Positions 1 through 5,781 of a stretch of DNA of 10,674 nucleotides are shown here, piece after piece. This DNA comes from Gemmatimonadota bacterium (lineage in GTDB: Bacteria > Gemmatimonadota > Gemmatimonadetes > Gemmatimonadales > Gemmatimonadaceae). Position 1 is the first letter of the stretch; each line of letters opens with the position of its first letter. The notes under the pieces are model-generated. The model searched no databases and was not told where the DNA came from. It saw only the letters and a list, made by a program, of their open reading frames with translations. The stretch covers positions 1 through 10,674 of the forward strand of contig JAHFCS010000032.1 of the NCBI GenBank assembly GCA_023249395.1, read 5' to 3'. Made by a program: the position numbers and the translations under genes.

Positions 1-258
1 CGGGATATCGCGATGTGCATTTCTGAGGGGGCCGAGCTGAAGTGTCCAGTCGTGTGCACTGCGACGTGGGGATATCTGCGGCTGCATCGGCTCGATTACG
101 ACGAGGCGGATCTTGTCGAGTGGGCGAAGTGCGTGATGGGACAGGCTTGGAGCGAGGCGTACGTCTACTTCAAGCACGACGAAGGGGCAGGGTCGGGGCC
201 CCCTGCGGTCGAGGCGTTTGTCCGGGCGGCAGCGTACCTTCAGCGGTCACAAATGTGA
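1..258 (+). CDS. DUF72 (YecE-like) protein, C-terminal part
   Basis: Reading is open from the first base (Arg-Asp-Ile-Ala-Met...) to a TGA at 256-258, so the 5' part lies outside the window and 85 residues are visible. The segment TATWGYLRLHR matches the conserved late DUF72 pattern in which a T-x-x-x-x-Y-x-R-L-H strand precedes a loop. It is followed by LVEWA and the VYVYFKHDEGAGSGPPAVEAF end, equivalent to the usual 'vyvyFnNd..g.A..nA..l' motif. DUF72 proteins have a TIM-barrel-like fold, and their biochemical role is not established. The last 12 bp overlap the end of the opposite-strand hydrolase. The family call is confident for a fragment; no function is claimed. The internal ATG at 13 is not a plausible start because homology continues upstream of it. 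Confidence 0.82.
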   Translation, partial: RDIAMCISEGAELKCPVVCTATWGYLRLHRLDYDEADLVEWAKCVMGQAWSEAYVYFKHDEGAGSGPPAVEAFVRAAAYLQRSQM

Positions 259-936
259 TATCGCGGCCACCCATTCCTTCGTCGCGCCGGCTATTTCGCT
301 GAGCACAGCGGCGTCATCTCTCCCCGACGACTTGAGAACGTGAAAGCTGTGATCGGCACCGTCGACCCAATGCATCTCCCACCTCGTCTTCACCGTCGTG
401 AGCGCCGTTTCCATCAACTCCTTCGTGCAGAATGGGTCGCGTGTCCCATTGAAGCAGAGAACTGGAGCAGTGATCAACGGAAGGTGAGCGTCGCGGAGCT
501 TTTCCGGCTGTCCCGGCGGATGCAGCGGATACGCGAGCAGCAGCAGTCCGTCGCAAGCGAAATTCCTTGCCGCCATCATTGACGCAGCGCGTCCGCCCAT
601 CGAGCGGCCCCCGATTATGAGAGTGCGCGGCTCGATCTCCTCGCGCACGCGGGCGACCACGGCGGCGAAACACTCCTCCAGGCGCGGCATCGGGTCGGGA
701 CGTGCCGACTTCTTTTCGCGGTACAGAAAGTTGAAGCGAACGACGTTCAGGCCGCGGTCTCGAAGGGCGGCCGACAGCTGAAGGACATTACGGTCCGACA
801 TGTTGCCGCCGGCGCCGTGCGCGCAGACGAAGACAGGCGCGTCGGTAGTTGACGTCGTGGCTGGGTCAAAAGCCGCGCTGGTCTCCTCTTCGCCCACGGC
901 GACGCGCCAATCGGCACGGGGTTGGGAATCAGACAT
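247..936 (-). CDS. Alpha/beta hydrolase of the COG3571 (KANSL3/TEX30-like) type
   Basis: A 229-residue protein with the short alpha/beta-hydrolase layout typical of COG3571-like proteins. An oxyanion-loop segment AHGAGG lies at residues 39-44 and the nucleophile elbow GGRSMGG has Ser112. The acid is Asp167 in NGTRDPF and the catalytic histidine is His196 in GADHSFHV. The triad is therefore complete, with no signal peptide or membrane segment, so a cytoplasmic serine hydrolase is expected. The substrate is unknown; the family includes dienelactone-hydrolase-like and uncharacterised members. The ATG at 934-936 has no clear Shine-Dalgarno sequence, but it precedes a natural N-terminus and no better in-frame start exists nearby. 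It is divergent from the dodecin gene across a 175-bp gap and ends within the end of the DUF72 gene (12-bp overlap). Confidence 0.85.
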   Translation of the reverse strand: MSDSQPRADWRVAVGEEETSAAFDPATTSTTDAPVFVCAHGAGGNMSDRNVLQLSAALRDRGLNVVRFNFLYREKKSARPDPMPRLEECFAAVVARVREEIEPRTLIIGGRSMGGRAASMMAARNFACDGLLLLAYPLHPPGQPEKLRDAHLPLITAPVLCFNGTRDPFCTKELMETALTTVKTRWEMHWVDGADHSFHVLKSSGRDDAAVLSEIAGATKEWVAAISHL

Positions 937-1000
937 GACTCAAGGTGTGGCACAAGCCCATTCGCGTCGAGGGCGGATCACGTTGCGTCTAGCCGACGTT

Positions 1001-1024
1001 GCTAATGGCAATACTGCCATTAGC
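1001..1024. promoter_or_regulatory. Perfect inverted repeat in the hydrolase/dodecin divergent gap
   Basis: Two 10-bp arms, GCTAATGGCA at 1001-1010 and TGCCATTAGC at 1015-1024, are exact reverse complements separated by ATAC. The repeat sits about 65 bp upstream of the hydrolase ATG and about 88 bp upstream of the dodecin ATG. It is more AT-rich than its surroundings and neither side has a T-run, so an intrinsic terminator is unlikely. The best reading is an operator for a dimeric regulator serving one or both genes; an RNA hairpin is the alternative. No particular regulator is recognised. Confidence 0.55.
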
Positions 1025-1101
1025 GTCCCCGGAATCGAGCGAGCGGCGACGATCTTGCACATCTTGGAGACCGCGGGAAATCGCCCTTACCAACATCAAC
1101 C

Positions 1102-1106
1102 AGGAA
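1102..1106 (+). promoter_or_regulatory. Ribosome binding site of the dodecin gene
   Basis: AGGAA lies 5 nt before the ATG at 1112. This fixes the dodecin start and rules out the longer in-frame reading that opens near 800, which would be antisense to the hydrolase gene. Confidence 0.7.
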
Positions 1107-1111
1107 TTCGT

Positions 1112-1327
1112 ATGGCAGACAACGTCTACAAGGTCATCGAGCTGATCGGCACCAGCACTCAGTCGTGGGAGAAGGCGGCAGCCGCCGCGGTGCAGCGCGC
1201 GTCGAAGACGCTCCGGGAATTGCGAGTGGCCGAGATATCGCAACTCGACATGCAGTTGAAGAACGGCAAGGTCGAGAGTTACCGGGCGAAGGTCAAAGTC
1301 TCGTTCAAGTACGAGGGGAAGGACTGA
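1112..1327 (+). CDS. Calcium-type dodecin (SecE2-like)
   Basis: A 71-residue protein covering a complete dodecin: VYKVIELIGTS (strand 1), SWEKAAAAAVQRASKTL (the helix), then two strands ending in YRAKVKVSFKYE. Dodecins form hollow dodecamers that store flavin, CoA or other small ligands. In flavin-binding bacterial dodecins the helix is followed by a Leu-x-Trp-Phe-Glu motif whose Trp stacks on the isoalloxazine ring. Here the equivalent stretch is LRVAEI, with Val39 at the Trp position. That, and the overall wording, resembles Mycobacterium tuberculosis Rv0379 (SecE2), described as a calcium dodecin. Classical flavin storage is therefore less likely. An AGGAA ribosome site supports this start. 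The last 23 bp overlap the 3' end of the helicase gene on the other strand. Confidence 0.9.
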   Translation: MADNVYKVIELIGTSTQSWEKAAAAAVQRASKTLRELRVAEISQLDMQLKNGKVESYRAKVKVSFKYEGKD

Positions 1328-4268
1328 CGGGAAGAAGTCCCATCTCCGTCAGGAACTGATGACCGCCCGTCAGCCTGCCGCGTCTGGTCTCCACACGTGT
1401 GATCACGAGCCGGTCCTTGGTGCGCGTCATTCCCACGTATAGTACTCGTCGCGCCTCCTCGATCTCTTCGGTTGTCGGGCCATGTACAGGGTGCCCACCG
1501 GGAAGCTCTGCGTCTTCCGCGCCGACAATGTAAACGCGTGAAAACTCGAGTCCCTTGGTGGAGTGCAGCGTCAGAAGGTTGACCCGCGCCGAGTCGGGCT
1601 TGCTGCCGTCGTACTTCGACAGAAGCGCGCGCTCGAGGAACGCGTCGATCTGAGCCTGTCGTGGGCCCTCGGGAATCTGCTCGATCAGCCGGCGCAGCCT
1701 GAGCATCGTATCGGGATAGCGCTCGTCGGGACTCTTCTCGCTCCGAATCTTTTCCATCAGCGTCGCGCCCCCAAGCCGCTCGATCGCCTCGGCAACGGCA
1801 AATAGAGAGTCGTCGCCGGCGCGCTCACGCTCATATGACTCGAGGCAGCTGCTGTATCTGCCGAGGGTGAACGGTCGCGCGAACTTGAGAAAGAGCCGCG
1901 CCTCGTCGCAAAGGGATTCCTCATCACTGAGCGCGAGCGCCAGCCCGAGCTGGTCAAGCAGCTCGAGCATCGCCGTCTTCCGCGCCCGGGAAATCTTGGC
2001 CTCGTCGAGCTTGACGAAGACCTGGGCGAGTGTGCGCGCGTCGTCTGGGGCGCGGTGCGATTGTCCCGCATCGATCTCGAACTGACGCGCGAGGTCGTCG
2101 AGCTTCCGGCTCGTTGGATAGAGATCGCGTGCCAGCGGTAGCGTGTCATACAGACAGAGGTCGAAATTCTTACCGCGCGACCTGCACATGCGGCGCATGA
2201 TCATGAAGTCGTATTCGTAGCCGTTGTGGGCGACGATCACGTCGTCGCCGCAGAACGCGCGGAACTCCGGCCACACTGCGTCGAATGGCGGCGCGGAAGC
2301 GACATCTGCGTCGGTGATGCCATGAACCTCAGTCGCACCCACGGGAATCGCGACACCCGGTTTCACAAGTGAAGTGAACGTCTCGACGATCCGCCCCTCG
2401 CGGACGCGTACCGCGGCGATCTCGACGATCTCGGCGATTCCCGTATCGGTGGCAGTCGTCTCCAGGTCCACCGCCGTGAAGTTGCGCGAGCCGGCGTTGA
2501 AGTCACCGATCTCGAGCAGCTGCAACGCCTTGAAGAGTCCAAGCGGGAGGCCGAGCGAGAGCACGTCGTCGCCCACAAGACATTCAGCGCCGACAGGTGG
2601 CGAGCCCCCGAGTTGCACCTGCCGAAACCCGCAGATGGTGAGCATTCCCTTGAGCGCGATCTCGGCGCCGCCGAGCCTGTCGATCCAGAGAATCGTGTCA
2701 CGCTCACGGGCGCGGCGCAGACGATCGGCAAGCCGCACGACTTCGGGATAACCCGCAGGGTCGGAGAGCTCGTCGTGGCGCTCATCGAGGACCGAGCGCA
2801 GCCGTCGTATCCGCTGCGTCACGAGCTCCTGCACGAGAGATGTCAAAGTCTCGTGCTGCTTCCCGGTCGCATCCAGGTTGCGCCATGCGGCAAGCGCGCG
2901 GCGAATCTGGCGGCGCCCCTCATCTCCGCGTGGCCGCCGTGCCAGCATGTAGTTGAGCTGGCGGCGAAGATCGTGTTTCGCCGCTTGCGCCTGCGCGCGC
3001 GCCTCGTCGAAGAGAGGGCGGGGAAGGACGATGGAAAAGAAATTGTCGCGAAAGATGTCGTCGTTGGGGGAGGAGACAACCCGCAGCGCCCCCACTACAT
3101 AGGCGACGACCGGATCCTCGGCGAGAGCGCGTCCCTGAGCAAGGCGGCAGGGAATGCCCGCGTTCAGAAACGCAGTCTCGATGCCTTCGCCGGTCGTGTG
3201 CTTGCGATAGAGAAGCGCGATGTCGCCCCATGTGTGCGGGTTCGTGCCCAGGTCGCGGCGAATGTCCTCAACGATCCATGCACATTCAGCCTCATCGGTG
3301 TCGAATCCGCGCGCCTCGACGGGATGACCCGAACTACGGTGAACCGTGGCCGGCTCGTAATCGTCGAACAGCGTCGGATTGTTTCCGACAAGTATCCGTG
3401 CAAGGCTGAACACCTCGCGAGGACAGCGGTGGTTCTCCTGGAGGTGAACCGTTTGCCTCGGCTTGATACCGAAGTCGTTCATGAAGTCGCTGAAAATTCC
3501 GCGGTCGGCTCCGGTCCAGGAAAAGATCGACTGCTCGTGATCGCCGACAGCGAAGACGTTGCGATGCTCGCGCGCAAGCTCGTGGATCACGCGGTACTGC
3601 GCGGAATTGAGATCCTGGAACTCATCCACCAGCACCGCTGACCATCGGGCGCGGATAGCCTCGGCCGCATCCCCTTTCTCGAGGAGCTCGGCGGCCTTGA
3701 GAATGAGCATGTCGAAGTCCGCGAGATTCCTGTTCGCGAGGAACTGCCCATACCCCTCGAACAAGGCGCGGTCGTGGGGCTGAAGCGTGTGATTGGAGAA
3801 CCTGTGGGCGGAAAAGGTCGTCAGTACTTTGCCGTGCCAGGGTCTGGGTCCCTCGAGACGGGCGAGAACAGTCAGTTGATAACTCTCGTCAGCGATTCCG
3901 AATCCCGGCTGGAGTCCGACCTGATCACCAAACTCGCGAAGCAGCTCGGCGCAGAATGCGTGAATTGTCCCGCGCTTGACGTCCGCACCAGCAGGCCCGA
4001 GCTCCGCGAGGCGTGACGCGATCTCCTCGGCCGCCTTGTTGGTGAAGGTGAAGGCGAGAATACGCATGGGGTCGAAGCCCCGCTTTTCGATCAGAAAGCG
4101 GATGCGCTCGATGAGGCAGAAAGTCTTTCCCGCGCCGGGGCCAGCGAGCACGAGGAGGGGCTCGAGCTCCGCCTCGATTGCGCGCCGCTGAGAGGCCGAC
4201 GGAGCATGTCGCGCGGCAGAAGCGTCCATGGGAGCGCTCTGCTGGCTATCGAGGTGGGGAAGGGCCAT
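1305..4268 (-). CDS. UvrD-like SF1A helicase with embedded DnaQ-type 3'-5' exonuclease
   Basis: With the ATG at 4268 this is a 987-residue protein. Helicase motifs in order: Walker A LAGPGAGKT (about 41-49), Ia TFTNKAAEE, GTIHAFC, Walker B DEFQD (215-219), III GDHEQSIFSWTGAD, IV QENHRCP, then after a long insertion V TLHSTKGLEF (about 900-909) and VI RRVLYVGMTRTKDRL. The insertion, at the 2B subdomain position, holds a complete DEDDh exonuclease (about 597-755): Asp601/Glu603 in VDLETT, Asp687 in AHNGYEYDF, His738/Asp743 in HRAPDDA. It probably unwinds DNA in the 3'-5' direction and trims 3' ends in repair, recombination or replication. The reading frame extends to 4472, but the upstream part runs into the J-domain gene and shows no helicase similarity. 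An ATG at 4229 is an alternative start; neither has a good ribosome site. It overlaps the dodecin gene end by 23 bp. Confidence 0.9.
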   Translation of the reverse strand: MALPHLDSQQSAPMDASAARHAPSASQRRAIEAELEPLLVLAGPGAGKTFCLIERIRFLIEKRGFDPMRILAFTFTNKAAEEIASRLAELGPAGADVKRGTIHAFCAELLREFGDQVGLQPGFGIADESYQLTVLARLEGPRPWHGKVLTTFSAHRFSNHTLQPHDRALFEGYGQFLANRNLADFDMLILKAAELLEKGDAAEAIRARWSAVLVDEFQDLNSAQYRVIHELAREHRNVFAVGDHEQSIFSWTGADRGIFSDFMNDFGIKPRQTVHLQENHRCPREVFSLARILVGNNPTLFDDYEPATVHRSSGHPVEARGFDTDEAECAWIVEDIRRDLGTNPHTWGDIALLYRKHTTGEGIETAFLNAGIPCRLAQGRALAEDPVVAYVVGALRVVSSPNDDIFRDNFFSIVLPRPLFDEARAQAQAAKHDLRRQLNYMLARRPRGDEGRRQIRRALAAWRNLDATGKQHETLTSLVQELVTQRIRRLRSVLDERHDELSDPAGYPEVVRLADRLRRARERDTILWIDRLGGAEIALKGMLTICGFRQVQLGGSPPVGAECLVGDDVLSLGLPLGLFKALQLLEIGDFNAGSRNFTAVDLETTATDTGIAEIVEIAAVRVREGRIVETFTSLVKPGVAIPVGATEVHGITDADVASAPPFDAVWPEFRAFCGDDVIVAHNGYEYDFMIMRRMCRSRGKNFDLCLYDTLPLARDLYPTSRKLDDLARQFEIDAGQSHRAPDDARTLAQVFVKLDEAKISRARKTAMLELLDQLGLALALSDEESLCDEARLFLKFARPFTLGRYSSCLESYERERAGDDSLFAVAEAIERLGGATLMEKIRSEKSPDERYPDTMLRLRRLIEQIPEGPRQAQIDAFLERALLSKYDGSKPDSARVNLLTLHSTKGLEFSRVYIVGAEDAELPGGHPVHGPTTEEIEEARRVLYVGMTRTKDRLVITRVETRRGRLTGGHQFLTEMGLLPVSPSPRT

Positions 4269-4423
4269 GCCGGATGGGCGGAGGAAAGGGGTAACAAAGC
4301 AATCTTGGAATCGGGACCGGTTACCGCAATGGGACGCCGCTTGGCCGATGTTACGTGGCCGGAATGAGTCAGTCCATTCTAGTTGACGTGTGTGTCGCCG
4401 AGTATCCTCGAACGAGTGACCCG
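4269..4423. promoter_or_regulatory. Divergent promoter region between helicase and J-domain genes
   Basis: This 155-bp gap must hold both promoters if the starts at 4268 (-) and 4424 (+) are right. Weak candidates are a TAGAAT hexamer on the minus strand (4376-4381) and TTGACG on the plus strand (4383-4388), each without a well-spaced partner. No strong operator is visible. Confidence 0.3.
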
Positions 4424-5011
4424 ATGCCTGATACAGGGATAAAGGACTATTACGAGATTCTCCAGCTGTCACCCCGCGCCGATCGCGATACGATCGAGCG
4501 AGTGTTCCGCTACCTGGCCCATCGCTTCCATCCCGACAACAGGGAGACAGGGGACGTCGAGCGGTTCAGCGAGATCGTCGATGCGTACGAGGTTCTTTCG
4601 TCGGCGGCAAAGCGCGCGAAGTACGACATAGGCTACGAGAGCGTGCGTGAAACGCGGTGGCGACTGTTCAACCAGGAGTCAGTGGAGAACGATGTTTCCG
4701 CCGATACACGGATTCGCCTGGCGATCATGTCCATTCTATACATCGTCCGCCGGAATAATCCCGCCGAGCCCGGCGTGGGGAGCATGGAGCTGGAGCGCCT
4801 GCTCGAATGTCCCGAGCCCGTCATCCGCTTCCATTGCTGGTATCTTCGCGAAAATACCTGGATCACCCGTCTCGACACGGGCTACATGGCGATCACTGCA
4901 CTGGGCGTGGATCGGCTATTCGAGCTGGGCGGACCCGCGGAGTCCTCATTGCAGCTGATGCGGCTGCGCAACAGGCACACTCCGAGAACTCAGCGAGCGC
5001 TGCTCGCTTAG
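4424..5011 (+). CDS. J-domain protein with winged-helix-like C-terminal domain
   Basis: A 195-residue protein. Residues 8-70 form a J domain: KDYYEILQLSPRAD, helix II, the invariant HPD at 36-38, and the helix III/IV segment FSEIVDAYEVLSSAAKRAKYD. The HPD tripeptide stimulates DnaK-type Hsp70 ATPase, so a co-chaperone role is expected. The Gly/Phe-rich linker, zinc fingers and substrate domain of true DnaJ are missing. Instead residues 95-168 look like a winged helix: a helical stretch RIRLAIMSILYIVRR, then SMELERLLECPEPVIRFHCWYLRENTWI and a wing ending in GYMAITALGVDRL. This may mediate client or nucleic-acid binding, which is an inference. The ATG at 4424 is chosen because J domains usually start close to the KDYYEIL motif; ATG 4364 or GTG 4355 would add a low-similarity leader of 20 or 23 residues. 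Confidence 0.82.
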   Translation: MPDTGIKDYYEILQLSPRADRDTIERVFRYLAHRFHPDNRETGDVERFSEIVDAYEVLSSAAKRAKYDIGYESVRETRWRLFNQESVENDVSADTRIRLAIMSILYIVRRNNPAEPGVGSMELERLLECPEPVIRFHCWYLRENTWITRLDTGYMAITALGVDRLFELGGPAESSLQLMRLRNRHTPRTQRALLA

Positions 5012-5026
5012 GTCCTGTGGCGTCCG

Positions 5027-5183
5027 CTAAGCTCCTTCCGCAACGACAACCGTCGCGGCGCGCCCGGCGAACACGATGAACGCGATCGGCGCGAGAGCAA
5101 CCAGCGCCGCCGTGACTGCGAGAGCCGTGACTCCGAAACCAAGCGAGCAGAATTGTATTGCGGCGGATCGGAAAGTTGCTCAT
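5027..5183 (-). pseudogene. Possible small single-membrane-span protein with a one-base frameshift
   Basis: From an ATG at 5183 the minus strand reads MSNFPIRRNTILLAWF. After that the frame degenerates into an Arg/Ser/Cys-rich run. One frame over, the same strand continues as a typical hydrophobic segment (core TALAVTAALVALAPIAF, then a short polar tail) and stops at TAG 5029-5027. Removing one base (near 5135, in the TTTCGG of the minus strand) joins the parts into about 50 residues: a basic N-terminus, one long hydrophobic span and a short tail. Third codon positions in the hydrophobic part are GC-rich, as in real genes here. It may be a decayed gene, a sequencing error or chance. No family is recognised and no good ribosome site precedes the ATG. 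Confidence 0.3.
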
Positions 5184-5267
5184 CGGGTGCTTGCTGTGAT
5201 TGATGCGGCTTCGTAGCATATCCTTTCTCGTCAGCGTGAAGCAACTGGATGGATCCGTTCACACTGC

Positions 5268-5273
5268 AAGGAG
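5268..5273 (+). promoter_or_regulatory. Strong ribosome binding site of the DinB-fold gene
   Basis: AAGGAG is followed by a 6-nt spacer and the ATG at 5280. It is the best Shine-Dalgarno match in the window and fixes the start. Confidence 0.8.
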
Positions 5274-5279
5274 CGCGTC

Positions 5280-5762
5280 ATGCCGACCGATGACGGATGG
5301 AAGTCAATCGTTGTGTCCTCCCTCGATTGGGAGCAGGCGCATCTCAACCTTCAGCATGCAGTGAAGGATCTGCCCGCCGAGGTGCGCGGCCGCCGGCCCG
5401 AAGGATTGCCACACTCGCCGTGGGAGATCGTGGAGCACCTTCGTCGCAGCCAGCACGATCTGCTCGACTTCTGCCGGAATCCCGACTACAGGGAATCGAA
5501 GTGGCCGGATGACTACTGGCCTCCTACGCCCGAGCCGCCGAGTGCGGACGCCTGGGACGCGACGCTAGCCGAGATTCGCCGTGAGTGCGAGGAGTTCAAG
5601 GAATTCACGGTCGAGCCCGGAAAGGATCTCACGGCAAAGATTCCGCACGGGACAGGGCAGACATACCTCCGCACGATACTCGTGCAGGTGGATCACGCAT
5701 CGTATCACGTGGGGGAGCTGGTGACAGTGCGGAGGCTGCTCGGCGCGTGGCCGTCGTCCTGA
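5280..5762 (+). CDS. DinB superfamily protein
   Basis: A 160-residue protein with the four-helix DinB/YfiT layout. The family binds a divalent metal through three histidines. Here these are most likely His53 (in EIVEHLRRSQHD) and the pair His139/His143 in QVDHASYHVGEL, which matches the standard closing motif D-H-x-x-Y-H-x-G-E/Q-L. Members include mycothiol- or bacillithiol-dependent transferases and many uncharacterised enzymes, some induced by DNA damage. Nothing here points to a specific thiol or substrate, so only the fold and metal site are claimed. The Pro-rich stretch WPPTPEPPSADAW between helices is a usual feature of this subgroup. It is tail to tail with the multicopper oxidase gene, 19 bp apart. 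Confidence 0.87.
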   Translation: MPTDDGWKSIVVSSLDWEQAHLNLQHAVKDLPAEVRGRRPEGLPHSPWEIVEHLRRSQHDLLDFCRNPDYRESKWPDDYWPPTPEPPSADAWDATLAEIRRECEEFKEFTVEPGKDLTAKIPHGTGQTYLRTILVQVDHASYHVGELVTVRRLLGAWPSS

Positions 5763-5781
5763 GGTTCGATCGTCTTTCGTC

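Larger units (their letters stand above)
5012..5279. other. 268-bp gap between J-domain and DinB genes
   Basis: There is no intact gene of convincing quality here. On the minus strand the gap holds a probable frameshifted small membrane-protein gene (5027-5183). On the plus strand the right part must carry the DinB promoter: TTGCTG (5191-5196) and TAGCAT (5214-5219) with 17-bp spacing is a weak candidate, and a strong ribosome site follows. No terminator hairpin with a T-run was seen after the J-domain stop. Confidence 0.4.

Noticed and set aside
800..1111. N-terminal extension of the dodecin frame
   Set aside because: It is antisense to the hydrolase gene, runs through the palindrome, and the AGGAA ribosome site marks the start at 1112.
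2613..3641. Long open frame (342 codons) on the plus strand inside the helicase gene
   Set aside because: It is an antisense shadow of a GC-rich coding region. The opposite strand carries clear helicase motifs, and this frame shows no recognisable domain.
4290..4325. GGTAAC and GTTACC inverted repeat upstream of the helicase gene
   Set aside because: The arms are only 6 bp with 24 bp between them, which is close to chance for this length of DNA.
1305..5011. Reading the helicase-nuclease and J-domain pair as a defence system
   Set aside because: No other defence genes, integrase or mobile elements are nearby, and the neighbours are housekeeping or metabolic. A solitary helicase-exonuclease is more simply a repair enzyme.
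4893..5262. Two overlapping minus-strand frames of 108 and 84 codons between the J-domain and DinB genes
   Set aside because: Both are Arg/Ser/Cys-rich and run into or up to the J-domain coding region. Only the first 16 codons of the longer one make sense, and these are reported as part of the frameshifted small gene.
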